The position numbers were made by a program, and so were the translations under genes. Shown here piece by piece: positions 48,046 through 61,160 of a stretch of 64,000 nt of DNA. Source of the stretch: Rhododendron vialii (lineage: Eukaryota > Streptophyta > Magnoliopsida > Ericales > Ericaceae). The stretch lies in NCBI RefSeq assembly GCF_030253575.1, contig NC_080562.1, positions 42,571,852 through 42,635,851 on the forward strand, in the 5' to 3' direction. Under the pieces are notes generated by a model. The model was not told the DNA's origin. It ran no database searches and saw only the letters and a program-made list of their open reading frames with translations. The first letter of the stretch is position 1. Each line of letters opens with the position of its first letter.

Positions 48046-48702
48046 TATCTAGTGGGAATTGGCCAGAACGGGAAAAAATATACTCGTAGTAGCTAATCAG
48101 TTTCTCCCAGCAAATGTAAGGAAATTACCTCAGGGGCCGGGGCTGCTTGAAAACAACACTGAAATAGACAGATTAAAGGTCCAGGACCAAGAAAAGCTAG
48201 AATAGCTAATCTTGGGGGTGTGACTATTCCATGATTTCAGATAGTCAAAGTTTCAAACCAACCTAACGCGTATCGTTCGGTCTACTCAAGTCATGGTTAA
48301 TTAACATCGGCAGAGTCGGTCCCGAAAATTCTAAATTTTTCAGAGCGTCCCGAAATCAAAATTCCTGTATATGGGTTCGAAGTATAAGAGGATCGAAACA
48401 GTCTACTTTTCTTTTCTTTTCTTTTGTTGATCAGAGGAAATGATATATCCTCATTCGTAAAGGCCTAAGGACATTTAAAAAGGATTCCACCCAAGATACA
48501 ATAATAAAAATCTAGAAAATCAATCTAATAATCACAGGATAAACAAATGCGAACGGGCTCGTTCCGCCCATGGGATATTAAAGAATCGGTCCGTAATTAA
48601 AAGTTTTTCTAGAATAAATTTGGCCTAGCTAGTAGTGTGTAATCAGAAAAATCATTTGGTTTAGTCTTGAGATGTCGTCCCCAGTAGTACAGCAACCGAA
48701 CT

Positions 48703-48831
48703 CTCCAGCGACGACTTAAAAACGACCAAATAAAACTCTTTTGTAGTCTTCTCAATTCCTTTGATAAGTTGACATCCTAAGCATTAATTGGTCACTCCAG
48801 CGACGACTTAAAAACGACCAAATAAAACTCT
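48703..48831. repeat. 92-bp-spaced direct repeat
   Basis: A 37-bp segment beginning ctccagcgacgacttaaaaa occurs at 48703 and 48795. The right copy abuts the TIR element at 48834. Confidence 0.85.
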
Positions 48832-48833
48832 AG

Positions 48834-50792
48834 GGGTCGTTTGGATGTCGTGTTATGAAGGAGTGATAACAATACCCCTGATTTAAGCTTGGGCCCACGG
48901 CTTAAGCCCTGGTTTGAGAAGTCGTTGAGGCTGGGTATTCTTAATCTCCGTTCTTCTATAACACCGGAGAGAAGGGTAATTAGGGGGTCTTACCTATGAC
49001 TAGGGTTTGAGGTATCCATCATGTATACCTCCCATCATGTATACCTCATAATCCCCTAACAAATGGACGATTCCACCCCTGTTTATCCCCCTTCTCCCAC
49101 CCCCAGCTTGCCATTTCTGTCGCAGTTCTGCTTTTGTTCGAAGAGATGAGAGGGAAAGCTGAGCAAAAGAAAAAAAATTAAGTGTTCCAAATTTCAATCC
49201 GTTTGAACCGGTGAAAAGATTTTAGTAAAAGATTTTAGTTTTCTGATCATTTTATCATAAATGGTCATAATTTTAAATTTTGACTATAGAGCTCTCGTTA
49301 ATTAGCCCTAAGAGCATCTGCAATGGGGATAATCAAAATCAATAACCAAAATGTGCCACGTCAGCATTTGATTATCCATTTAGTTCATAATCAAACTTAA
49401 CAAACTTTACCTCCACATTGGTTATTTTTGCATCCCTATAAAAAAACCCCCCACAATACGCAATGCACCTATATCCAATTACATACAAGTTTTAATCACG
49501 CACCCGACCACACCAAATTATTCTTCTCGATGAGACGATTCTAATGTGTGGTGTTTTTTAGTTTTGAATTTGGTTATTGGGTTTGATTATTGAGTTTTGG
49601 TTATTTGTAAAAATTGTTAAGTTTGGTTATGAAATTGGTGGAATTTGGTTATTTGCTAAAAGACTTGTAACTTTGCTTATTACAATGTGAGGTATTTTTT
49701 TAGCATTGTTGTTAAGTTTGCTTATCCATACCAATTTGCTTATTACAATGTGGATGCTCTAAGAAAGTCGTAGAACCAAATATTTCTTAGGGCTAACCAA
49801 CGAGAGCCCTAAAGTCAAAAATTAATTATAATCCTTTAGAATAAAATGATCAGAGAAATAATATCTTCGCACTGATTTGAACCGATTGAAAATTAGAATA
49901 CTTAATTTTTCAACCTCTTTAGACAGTTTATATATTAATTTTTCAACGACAGTTTATATATTAAAAAATATGGTTAAAAAATTAAGTGCTCTAATTTTCA
50001 ATCCGTTTAAACCAGTACGAATATTATATTTCTCTGATCATTTTATCCTAAAGGGTCATTATTAATTTTTGAATACAGGGCTCTGTTAGTTAGCCCTAAG
50101 ATATATTCGGTTCTACGACTTTTTTAAGGCTAATCAACGAAAGCCCTATAGTCAAAATTTAATTATGACCCTTTAGAATTAAATGATCAGAAAAATAAAA
50201 TCTTCCCACCAATTCAAACGAATTAAAATTTGGAACACTTTTTTTTTTTTCTCAACTTTCCCCCAACCAAGCCTTGCAGTTTTTTTTTACTCAATCCCTT
50301 GCAGGCCCAAAACGACACAGTTTTGGGTCACTACAATCCTGTGCCCATGTGTTCCATACAACCCCATCCATCCACACTTAAAAACACACAAAATTATTAA
50401 AGAAAAACTTTTAAAAAATGAATTTTAATTGTTTTACTTATTAAATTAATTAATTTATTATTGAATTAATTATTATTGCTTAATTATGAAAAATTAATTA
50501 ATTTTTACAATTTTATATTTATCGTAATGAATAATCTAATTTAACATTGCACAAGGACAAAAGGGTCATTTGACAGTTTTTTACATCATTCACCTTTTCT
50601 TATACCTCCAACTTATCCCTTATCCAAACCAAGTATTATTTAATCCTCATTTTCTAAAACCCCATCCAAACCAATCACTATTTAATACCACCTATTATCT
50701 CGTGGGTCATCCCTTATTAATTAATACTTCATACTATCTTATCCCTCTTATTAACTAATACCCACAATTCTTTTCCGCATCCAATTGGGCCC
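48834..50792. mobile_element. 1.96-kb TIR element with nested insertions (non-autonomous)
   Basis: The ends gggtcgtttggatg and catccaattgggccc are inverted. TAG flanks both sides (48831-48833 and 50793-50795), and tagtcttctcaattcc resumes on the right as in the left flank. The outer parts resemble the MITE at 23913-24309. Inside are the Harbinger-like MITE 49312-49759 and mutually inverted segments (49230-49310, 49790-49870, 50040-50240) sharing ttagccctaag and atgatcag. No coding region is recognised. Confidence 0.6.
49312..49759. mobile_element. Tourist/Harbinger-like MITE
   Basis: The ends gagcatctgc and ggatgctc are inverted, with exact TAA target duplications at 49309-49311 and 49760-49762. 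It is an inverted relative of the element at 13264-13753. Confidence 0.85.
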
Positions 50793-51164
50793 TAGTAGTC
50801 TTCTCAATTCCTTTGATATGCTGACATCCCAAGCATTAATTTGTCAATAAGTAAACCAAAACCTTGAATTGAAACGGTTTTTGAAACATTTGGAATCGGA
50901 GAAAGGAGATTGATTTTGGCGCTCCAGTTTTAGCGACACTCCACTTTGTGTGTTGATCATATGATAAAACAAAATTAAAAGTGAAATGTTATTGACTAAA
51001 AGTGAAGTGTCAAAATCACATCCCAACAAAAGTCAAAAAATATTGACGTTGACTTGGTACTATGTATCCAACGCCAGACAATCACGACAAGTTTTTATGA
51101 GAGTGATAACTTAACTACTCCATTTTTATTACGTGTCTGTATGCAATGTACATTTTTTTATTTA

Positions 51165-51420
51165 CATATGGACTTGGAGTGGCTTATCTCGAATCCCACA
51201 AAGATGATTTGAATTGTTCATTATTTTTAAAATAATTTTTATAGAGCTTTGTAAAAAAATCAGCTCAACCTGATATAGAAAATCTTTAGCAATATCAGAT
51301 TAAGCTGATTTTTTAAAAGGCTCCACAAAAATTATTTTAAAAATAAAAGGCTATTCGAATTATCTGTGTAGCATCTGAGGTGGGCCCCACAAACTCATAT
51401 GTACATGATATGTACAAATT
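51165..51420. mobile_element. Palindromic foldback element (MITE-like)
   Basis: Left arm ttttaaaataatttttatag...aaaaaaatcagctcaacc and right arm ggttaagctgatttttt-type and attattttaaaaat complements. It has the same layout and aatcagct core as the element at 9959-10308. Confidence 0.7.
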
Positions 51421-51879
51421 CATATGTACCCATAGCTTTATTGATTTTTATCTACGTATATAATCTAGACATGTGGACCCCGTTCGTTTTGGGATTTGGG
51501 ATTTGTAGGTAATGAGTGTAAAGAGAAATAGAGTAATGATTAGAAATATAAATAATGATTGAAGAGAGATAAGGAGAAAAATAAGAATAATGATTAAAAA
51601 AAATACAATAATTATTAAAATCCAAAATCCAAAACCCTTAAACAAAAAAGGTCGTGATCATGTCAATAAGGATTCGAGACAAGCAAGTTCCTTCTTTTAT
51701 TCCTAGTGACAAATTTTCTTTTAGTTTTTTTTTTTTTTTTTCGCAAAGAGTCATTGATCGTATTTGAACCATTAAATACAGCATTTGACAGTCAAGTTTG
51801 ACTGTCCGCTCCCGTTCAAGACTCTGACCGAGAAAATCCACTTCCTTTTCATTGGCACGTTAAGAGTTCATTGTAAGAG

Positions 51880-52112
51880 TATGTTTCAGAACACTTTTTT
51901 AAAAAATAAGCACTTATTTCATATTTTTTAATTAAAAAATAATATAAATGAAAAATAATTTTTTGATTTTTTTTGCACCGTATTAAAGATCTTAATGAGA
52001 TCTTTCAAACTAGATCCATATTGCATATTTTTAGATTTTAATAAACCTATTATTTTTTAACTTGAAATTGTCTTCTTAAAAAATAAGTACTTATTTCACG
52101 TTCCGAAACGGG
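51880..52112. mobile_element. MITE with gtttcggaac-like termini
   Basis: Left tatgtttcagaacac...aataagcacttatttca and right tacttatttcacgttccgaaacggg form inverted ends with AT-rich DNA between. No clear target duplication was found. Confidence 0.5.
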
Positions 52113-52439
52113 GATCAAGTCCATGATCATATCCACAAACTTCCAACACTGTATAACCAAAGTCTTTTTTTTTTTTTTTTTGACAGTCAAAAGGGTGGGA
52201 GGAGGCGACCAGCGTAGCAACTCCTCCATGGACGTGACCATAAGGGGCTCCCGACTTGCCGTGGAACGTTCGGTTGGAGCCATAGCTACCGTCCGGGAGG
52301 ACGTGCCGTCACCACGGCACCACTTGGTGCACAGCGGCGAAAAATCCCCCTCTTCGATCCAACTACGGGTTCAAATCAAAGCCTATTAATGTCACCACCG
52401 GATACATGCACACATGTGCCTCCCGGGACTCAAGCATGG

Positions 52440-52440
<1 letters not shown>

Positions 52441-52505
<65 letters not shown>

Positions 52506-52563
52506 TTCAATTGTTCTGTACTAAATCACACGCGTCCAAAAATATACCCACCCAGGAGCATGG

Positions 52564-52604
<41 letters not shown>
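52441..52604. repeat. Two long (CT)n microsatellites in a local duplication
   Basis: (CT)n runs at about 52443-52500 and 52567-52604. Each is preceded by catggc and followed by ttcaattgttctgt and aaatcacacgcgtccaaaaa, so a block of about 120 bp was duplicated together with its microsatellite. Confidence 0.9.
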
Positions 52605-52607
<3 letters not shown>

Positions 52608-53424
52608 CAATTGTTCTGTGTTAAATCACACGCGTCCAAAAATATTTTGAACGGTCCGAATTAAAATTCAATTGTAACCAGTAACAATTATTTTGACAAG
52701 TCAAAATTGAAAACACATCTCATCTATTAATTCCGCGAATGGACCCGTGAAATTGTGCTCCGCCGTGAATAAATTTCTCTCATGGTAGTCCTACAAAGGG
52801 TTTGGATTAAAAAATTGACTTATTTTTTTGTCCTTATTAAAATTTTTTTTGTTTTGTGTCAAATTTTTGTGACTTATTAATTTGTTTCGATGAGAAGAAT
52901 CGAAAAAGTAAAAAAATTTGATCGAAACTTATAATTTTTTGAATAAAGACAAAAATAAATCAATAAGACAAAAAAAATTACTTATTCTCATCTTTTTGAA
53001 AAAATTTGAGTTTCGATCATAATTTTTTTTTACTTTTCTAATTTTTCGATCATAATTTTTAGTATATATGTAATTGGGTTAATGGGTGGATCGGGTTTGC
53101 TTTAAAATAAATGGGTCGGGTTGGGTATGAGTAATTAGACTCATATTTAATGGGTCAATGACCCATTAAAGACCCAACCCACTAACAACTCACCTAATTT
53201 GACCCAAACCCGTCCGTTTGCCACCCTTAGTTTGAACCCATTCTTACCCAACTAATAAATGGGTTGGGTTGGGTCTATTTTTTAATTAATGGGTCTGAAT
53301 TTGTTAATGAGTCTGGGTTCAATTTGCTACCTCTAGTACAAACCAATAACTTTCCATAATATTTGAGTTACATTTTCTAAACCAATTGAGTATTGGACAC
53401 AATCACGAGTTTAAATTCTGTTCG

Positions 53425-53760
53425 CCGGCGCCACCGCCTTTGTGGGTTTCATCATGTATTTATTATTGCAATTTGAACCGATCTTGTGAGGACTTGTAAG
53501 GCCCGCCTCGTAGAATATCCACGATCAATAAACCAACTTGATCGTACATCAATAGGTATAACACAATATAATTTTAGTTTATAATAAAATGGATTGGGAA
53601 ATTCAATTTTTAATATATCTTTTGATGTCTGATCACGCTCTGCTGGCCCTACAAGATGAATAGTTCAAATACATTCCGATCAAACGCATAATGGGACCCA
53701 CAATAACGGTGGCAGAAATCCCACAATTTCTACCGCCGGGGGAATAAAATTTACAGTCAT
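53425..53760. mobile_element. Foldback/MITE related to the copy 3 intron insertion
   Basis: Shares tttattattgcaatttgaac, the arrangement of a cacc...ggtgg rim and an AT-rich centre with the element at 24985-25397. The boundaries are approximate. Confidence 0.5.
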
Positions 53761-54225
53761 GCTATTGACAACAATTGAAGGGACCACCGCCCTTGGGGTT
53801 GCCCCAGCGGGAGGCCGGGGAAGGGCTTTACCTAGATTTGGGCAGGGTTCGTCGTCTTCTCTCTAAGGCGGCATCATGATTTAGCTGGCGAGTTGGGGCG
53901 ATAGTTTGCTTCTGGTCGCCCGGACCTATGGATAGATCCAGTTAGTGGCCCAATTATGAGATGGTTCCTTTTTGTCTAAATAAAATTAAAAAACAATTGA
54001 AGGGACCCTCCCCTTAGCGTGCTTTTCGAGGAAGGAGTCATGTGGGAATACACATCCAAAGTTTACACGACCCAGTCGTTTGAACCGCGGTTTTACCATT
54101 CAGAGTCTCAGAGTCTCACTAATACGTCAACTTTATTAATTAAGCCATGCACAAACGGTAAAGTAATCTCACTTTAGTACTATCCAGGAATCTCAGTGGA
54201 AAGTGGAAGCTAGCCCCTCTTACCA

Positions 54226-54233
54226 TATAAATA
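54226..54233 (+). promoter_or_regulatory. TATA box of the HMA-domain gene
   Basis: TATAAATA lies 160 bases before the ATG. A (GA)n leader run follows at 54277-54311 in the presumed 5' UTR. Confidence 0.65.
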
Positions 54234-54276
54234 GATCAAGTGAATTCATCTTCCTCGTATACTCACATTGCTTCAA

Positions 54277-54313
<37 letters not shown>

Positions 54314-54392
54314 CACAACAAAAAACAATTTTGCGAAGGCAAATATAAAGAACAAAAAGGTTCCTGTCTAGTCTAGAGATAGCATATCGATC

Positions 54393-55298
54393 ATGACGGT
54401 AGGCAGGCATTTCTTTTTCTTTCTTTTTTCAATTTGTGTGTGGTAGGCGTTGCTTTTAGAATTAAGATGACTGACAATTATCGTATGTGACGTATATTTA
54501 TGTATTGACTGTCAATTGAAAATCTTGCAGCAGAAGATTGTTATTAAGGTGGAATTGAGTAGCCATAAACTCAAAGTAAAAGCCATGGAGATTGCTTCTG
54601 TCACAGATGGTAGGCGCCTCATATTTCAACTTTTATTAATTAGTTTCAATAGTTTGAGTAAAAATATTATTTTTGCAAAAAAAAATAATTTCTCAAATTT
54701 AATTCTCATGCATACGGGAGCCATATTCAGAATAATGTGACAATACTGTTTTTAAAACCATAAGCCACTGTCATCGGAGTACTTTTGAGTCGAAGAAAAA
54801 AAAAATTCCATGCCGTTGTATAGAATTGCTATGCCCTTCTACAATACAATTATGTACATACTATCACTCTCATAGGATAATATTACATCGTTACACTATG
54901 AGCATACTTGGTGGGCCGAAAAAGACCTAGAATATATTTCGTGGAACCGTATTTCTAGTGTTTGAATGCAACAATTAGTGGAGAAAGCTACATGTTCACA
55001 AAATATCGAAACCCCGACAAAGCATATGTACTAATTTTATTGTTACTTTGATGACCATGGAATTATAGGGGTGACATCAATTGCAGTTGGAGAAGGAAAA
55101 GATCAGGTGGTGGTGATTGGGGAGAGAGTGGATCCGGTTAAGCTAACCCGCACAATCAGGAAGAAGGTCAGCCGCAACGCCATCTTAATCCTCGTGGAAG
55201 AAGTGAAACCCAAAAAAGATGATCCGGAGCCTTCAGTTCCATTACCCTACCCTTATCAATATTATCCGCCACTGGCTTATACTTATTACTCTATTTGA
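54393..55298 (+). CDS. Small HMA-domain protein (HPP/HIPP family) without CxxC or CaaX
   Basis: Exons are 54393-54398 (only ATG ACG), 54531-54609 and 55069-55298, giving 104 codons plus stop. The fold pattern is clear: QKIVIKVELSSHKLKVKAME (beta1-alpha1), then GVTSIAVGEGKDQVVVIGE (beta2-beta3) and VDPVKLTRTIRKKV followed by AILILVEEVK. The metal-binding CxxC in loop 1 is replaced by ELSSHK, so copper or zinc binding in the usual way is unlikely. The C terminus ends YTYYSI, lacking the prenylated cysteine of HIPPs. It belongs to the plant HMA group without CxxC, some of whose relatives are targets of pathogen effectors or serve as integrated domains in immune receptors. Exon 2 starts at a tandem acceptor (cagcag), so the Gln may be alternatively included. 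Arabidopsis HIPP41 is annotated with HMA and DUF2431 regions together, which makes the nearby array noteworthy. Confidence 0.85.
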
Positions 55299-55876
55299 TG
55301 ATCATGAATCTGTTACTGTCACATCCTTTTCACCTCTGTTTCGGTGTACTTTTTGTCGTTAGATTAAGCGAAAAGTTCCCCATACCTTAAGATTCTCATG
55401 TGATTCAACTGCCAAAATTGTGTCAGTTGAATAAAGCTAAGTGAAATTTTGGATACTGAAGATTTGAGGAGCTTAATTAAAAGTTGTTACCATCCCGATA
55501 TGGATTTGTGTTTGGAAGTGGAGCTAGCATTGTTGGTTTGATCAGATCAATTTTTTTTGTAAGATTGATAAAATAATTTTTTTTGGTGAGATTATAGATA
55601 GAAAATATTGTGATCAAGTCGACGTGAAAATAAGAAGCCACAAAATATTCAGCAAAAATAAAAACAAAACACAAAAAATGAAAAAGCATAAGCCCAGAAC
55701 TTGGGCCTTTGGAATAATGGGCTATTCTCAGTCCATGGAGCTTTTAGTTGGTGATTGGTTTCATGAGTTCATAATTTAGATAAAAAAAAAAAAAAATTGA
55801 TATTCCTTCCGATGGATTGATTAATTCAAAAAGACCAATTCCACTGTTTAGTAGCAAAGATCCAGCTAAAGACAAA

Positions 55877-56010
55877 ACAAAATACCGTATATACACGGTG
55901 TCATACGAGTTTCAGCTAAAGACATACAAAATGCCGTATATACACGGTGTCATACAGGTTTCAGCTAAAAACAAAACAAAATGCAGTACATACATGGTGT
56001 CATACGAGTT
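55877..56010. repeat. About 50-bp tandem repeat, three units
   Basis: Units contain aaaat(g/a)c(c)gtatatacacggtgtcata followed by c.gtttcagctaaa. The open frame across 55817-56098 is built from this repeat and is not a convincing gene. Confidence 0.8.
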
Positions 56011-56099
56011 TCATCAATCATTTGAAGTACTAGAATTAGTCCGGGGTCTACCAGACAAGGAAGAAGTTGCGTGCTTGATTGAAATTTTATCCAATTAAT

Positions 56100-59000
56100 T
56101 TTTTGAACCACCTATTAATGACTAGAGAAAAACTTCTTTCCGGCTCTTCTATAAAGAAGCTATTTGCAGCCAACCACTAAACTTTTGACACATCAGGCAA
56201 ATTGCTCCTAGACAAGTAAGGCAAAAAAAGCTGCGAGGAGCACTCTTTCCGGTCAAAGTTAACAAACATATCTGAAGCACCGATTGCAGAAACGGGCGAT
56301 CCAAATGCGCACTACAAGATAGCGCACTGCAGAACTCTCCAATTCCCATTTAAATAATCAATGGTCCAGATTTTATATCGTAATCAGATCCATTTTATCT
56401 CCCACTAGTCTCTCAGTCGTAGCCGCCCCCTGTGACCCGAGGAGTTCTTCAACTACCCTTCCTACTACTTTTGAAATTTCAGTTGGTAGGTCACTATTAT
56501 GAGCCCCAATTGTCTTTGGCATTGAGTTTTTTTTTTTTTCACTAATGGCTATTGCTTTCATTAAAGAGGAAATACGAAAGTACGAACAGTCAGCTGTATG
56601 AGCTGGGTGGGGAAAAGCCAGACAACTACTAGTCTACTACTGTAGTACTATGAGTTGAACATCCAGTGGCAATATTAATTTGTTGAGGATCTACAAGGCA
56701 AAACAGCGGCTAATTAAACCCATAGAATTTGCTATATTCATTTGTAACGTACATAGAAAAATTTCGGAGTAGGCTTCTTGGCAACTACAGACGGGCCGGT
56801 GCAGTACTGTTTGTTTGTTTGTTTTCATGATCTTGTTTGTAGAACTCGTTCAAAAACTTCATTCAAATATCAATCAATATCTTTTGCGGAACACATTTTT
56901 CTTGAGAGAAAAATGATTTAAAAGGATATGGTCCACATTTTCCTTGTAACATGCATAAATAAAATTTGACATGATAGAACAGTAGCATAGGAAAGATTAT
57001 GAGCATAGAATTTGCTGTGGTGGTGTAAGGTGTTGGAGTCTTATATATGGGGAGGATTGCCGAAAGGGAAAAATGTGAAGAAATGGCGGAAAAATAAATA
57101 ATAATGCACTTAATGGGTCTAATCGTGCAACCGAGCAATAAGAAGATTTCACTTTTTCACAAAACACGTTTCCAACTGAGAGTTCTTGGAAGAAAAACAT
57201 AAAAAGGTCATGATTGCAAATTTGAAAAATATTTCTGCCCGCCGAAAATGAAAAAGATGTAAAAACGATAAGAATTTTTTCCTCAGAAATATTATCTTGA
57301 AAGGAGTTTCGTAAACCTGATTATATATGAAATGACAAAATTCGACCTTGATTTCTTTTTCGTGTAAATTTAAAAACTGAAATAGCTAGATATTTGTCCT
57401 AAAAGAATCTTTTTCCTTGTTTGGTTACACATGTTGTTTTCTTTTTTCTCACAATTAAAATTCGCATAACAATTAAATCAACAAGAATATATAGTTCAAA
57501 TGATGCAAAATCGCACGCTCAGTTGATCATCAGCCGCAAAATTGATTAATGTCTGTAAGCACTGGGAGCGTGGATTCATCACACCCTAATATTCATTCAG
57601 AATTCTTTTGAACCCACGGAAAAAAGGCATTTCATAACTCAAAGGATTTGGCCAAGTAAACATGAGAAAACTAACAAATATTTGTCATCGATAAGGTCGC
57701 GCATGTTTAAATTTTACGAAGACTAATTAGCATTCCAAACATCGGGGCCATTGGAGAGCTTACCTAGTCGTTAATTGCAAGGCCCCGGAATAATTAGAAG
57801 TGCGAGCAAGATGTCCTGGACGGATGGTTATAAAAAATAAAAAAAGAAGTAGTAAAAAATAAAAAGAAAGGGAATTGAGGCCCAGGGATTATGATAAAAT
57901 AGATTAATCGGTTTTAATAGCTATTGGTGCTTTGAAAAGCTTGACTCCTTTCGTTGACAGTAATACCGGCCCATATAACAAACACGAAGATAAACTACAA
58001 CACTAATCATTATTTGGACCAACTTGTATTTGGATTTGATTGTGCTAATTGAGTGCTGCGATTTGGATACGACTTTTGTTAATTGTGGCTGAAAATCGTA
58101 CACTATCTTTAAGGCATTTTGAACCCAATCATGTAAGATGTGTCACTAGAATTTCATTTTTCCACGGTAAATAGTATTTCATGTACATGAAGGTTTTAAG
58201 TACTTGATATCGATCGATCAAGGCTTGACCTAGTGATCAAAGAAAGTCTAACAAAACGTGATGTTCGGATTTGATTTAATAATTTACCGTTTGGTAATTG
58301 ATTTCCACCATCCCCTACTTTACCATCGCGCTTCTTTTCTTCTTATATTTGAAATTTTTCAATACCATCACATGGCAGCAGGATAATAATCTAAGTGAAC
58401 ACACAAAAGAGTGATGTTACAAAATAAGGAAGTGTGAAAATCATTACCCTCATAATTCTTTTCTTTATTTTTTTTCCATGAATTTAAGATAAAATGTCTA
58501 ATAAATAACTTTTGTGTTTGTGCGCGGGCGTGCAGAGAGAGAGAGAGGAGTATATGATTGCTTTTCCCTTTCATGTACTATTATTGTTTAATTTATTGGA
58601 TGACTTGTATATATGCGGATCATATCATTCTCTTTCATCACCAAAAGAATGGTGCTATTCCTTCCCAGATCTTGGAGCTTTTATTTTTTTGAAGGCATAA
58701 TATTTGCTTGGAAGGGATGCTAAACAATTAAGATTCATCAACTTGGGTCATATGTGCATGTCCCACACACATAGATACCTTTCTTGCCCATATTTTCCTC
58801 TGCATACACTCACTCCCCAATCAAAGCATGAAAATTTAATTTATCTCTTCCCAAGATTCCAAGCCTTACCCATCAACTAATGCCCCCACATCAATCAACT
58901 CTCCCTTCCTCTTTTATTTTACAAAACTCAGAATTTTTAATTCATTTAGTACTTTTGGTGAGATTAAATATTGCATATAGATATTTACTCCACTTGTTTA

Positions 59001-61160
59001 ATTAGGTGAGAGTGGGCAAATAAGAGCAACCATAAAGTTTGTTGAGCGAGAGTGCTCACTGTATGGCCACTGCATATATGGTCTTACCCCCTTATGATGA
59101 TCAAATACATTGACACATAGGGATTTTGATGATGTGTGTGAGTTTTACACATGAGCTTTACCCACTTAATTTTTAATTAATTGGGAATAATAATTGCACC
59201 AACTTTTTCTTTTGTAACAGCAAGAGGGTTAAGAAGTCATTTTCGTTTTGGCTTTTCTTCTTTAGATTGCATTGGAAGAGAATGAGATGAGCATTGGATC
59301 TCGGATTTGTGAAGGAAAAAAAATATTAAATTGACAATATATGTCGGCAAATAATTATAGAGAGGAAACTAAATTTTTTTTATTTCATTAAGAATGTGAA
59401 CGGAAAAAGACTTAATAATTACAGAATTATTTTCTGATCATAAGCAGAAATCTACAATCTTTGTGAGTACTTTCGTTTTTGCCTTTTTAATTTGCCTCCC
59501 TGCACACACACGAGAACCTAACTTGAATATTAAATAGATGATTTTCAAGCTGTCCAACGCATCTGTCATATGCTTGGATAAATCTTGTGGGGTTTTAGCT
59601 ATTTAGAAAGGACAATAATCCAATCAGATCGATCGATGGTCCATCCTAACGGATCAATTTACTCTATGGACCATACAAGATCAAATTATAAAGCCGCTCT
59701 CAATTTCATCTGTAAAACGAAAATAACTGTATGAACATATCTCACGCAATGATCTCTAATTAGATTCTTTATGTGATGCAAAATGAATCCGGTCATGATT
59801 TTGTATATCCCAACATGTTTGTCAGTGTCATTTATATAAACATTTAGATTGCTCAACCATCGGGATCCATCCGAGAAACATTTATTCCTACTGATTAGGG
59901 TTTATATGGCGAACACCCCTCCTTTCTGAAAATACGTCCTCAAAACAGACTACCTTTAAGTAGTGAAGAGATGTTCCTGTAACAACTCTAGAAATTCTTC
60001 CGTTGAATTAAAATTCTTTTTAATTGGTACGTCAAATATTTGGTTAGTACGGATTCTTTTAATAACGACATAGAAAAATAGATTAACGTACGATTGGCAT
60101 TTTTTTCTTAATCTATTGCATAGCTGCAGGGAAAAAAAAAAAAAACCCTTTGCTGGGGTTTTAAAAAGGAAAATGATATTAGTACTCTAAAAAATAAATG
60201 AAAGTGGCTTTGGAATTACATTGATTTTGGAGTGCCTGCATCAATTTTTGGAATGTCAATATCAAAAATGCTGTGAAGCCTGAAAGATGCCGGTAGAACC
60301 TTATTACTTTCGATGAATTCATGGTCTCGTTGCCCTTGCCATCTGCTTGACTTCACGAGGCTTTCAAGACATCGCCTATTCTTTTACTCGACCTGTCCAA
60401 AAATGCCTTCTATTTTCTGAACCACTAACGTTCCATTGAAAGCCGCTAATGATTAATTTGGTTCATTAAAAAATCAAGTGAACAAATATTTTGGAACATA
60501 AAAAGTAAGTTGGATAAACAAATCGGTACGAGAGTGTCATTAATAATCCTTCAGATTGCATTTATACCATTTTACCGATATTCTAAATTTTGCTCGCCCC
60601 AATTACGGTAAACCAGCCACCAACATTAATACTCCAGTTGCATTTATACCTACCAACACCATTTTACCGATAATAAAAAAAAAAAAAGAAAACTTACACA
60701 GCTAAAAAAAAACACAAAAAATAATTTCTTTTCAAAAAGTTAATTTGTCTTTTTGCTCTTAACTTGGTTTTAACTTTTAGGGCAATAAGAAGAAGAGAAG
60801 TATAGAAGCAAAAATAATAAAAAAATCATTTTTTTAATGCGTTGATCATAAAAAAAAATTGATATTGACAAAAAAAAAAAATTCCTTTTTCCATTTATCT
60901 AATCATCGAATAACCAGACTATTAGAAAATCATTACACGACCAAATAAATGTATAGAAGCAATCAAGCTTAAGATTGAAACACTGGATGGAAGTATAGAA
61001 TGGTTCTTTTCTTGCTTTCGAAAACAAGAAAGTGATGCATAAATTAATGGATTTCCCCAATGGTTCTTTTCTTGTTTAATGTTTAAGGAGCCTTTTAGCT
61101 TCTTCTTCTTTTTGTTTCAGGCTAATGATAATAGTCAAGTCGTTTTTACTAAATAATATT
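56100..61160. other. 5-kb intergenic region without a recognised gene
   Basis: AT-rich with only short unrelated open frames. Visible are a LINE-tail-like stretch near 56530-56570 (T-run, then cactaatggc...ttcattaaag), a (GA)n fragment near 58538, the small MITE at 60170-60275, and several A-runs. I see no conserved protein or RNA gene. Confidence 0.6.
60170..60275. mobile_element. Small MITE, relative of 36875-36992
   Basis: aaatgatattagtactctaaa at the left and a decayed tttggaatgtcaatatc at the right, with the shared interior gaaagtggctttg.aattaca. It is more diverged than the other copy. Confidence 0.55.

Noticed and set aside
52389-52664. Open frames of about 70-90 codons across the CT repeats
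   Set aside because: They are Ser-Leu dipeptide translations of (CT)n runs; dinucleotide repeats stay open in several frames by chance.
55817-56098. 93-codon ORF with repeated peptide
   Set aside because: Derived from a three-unit tandem repeat with no start context, splice evidence or recognisable family.
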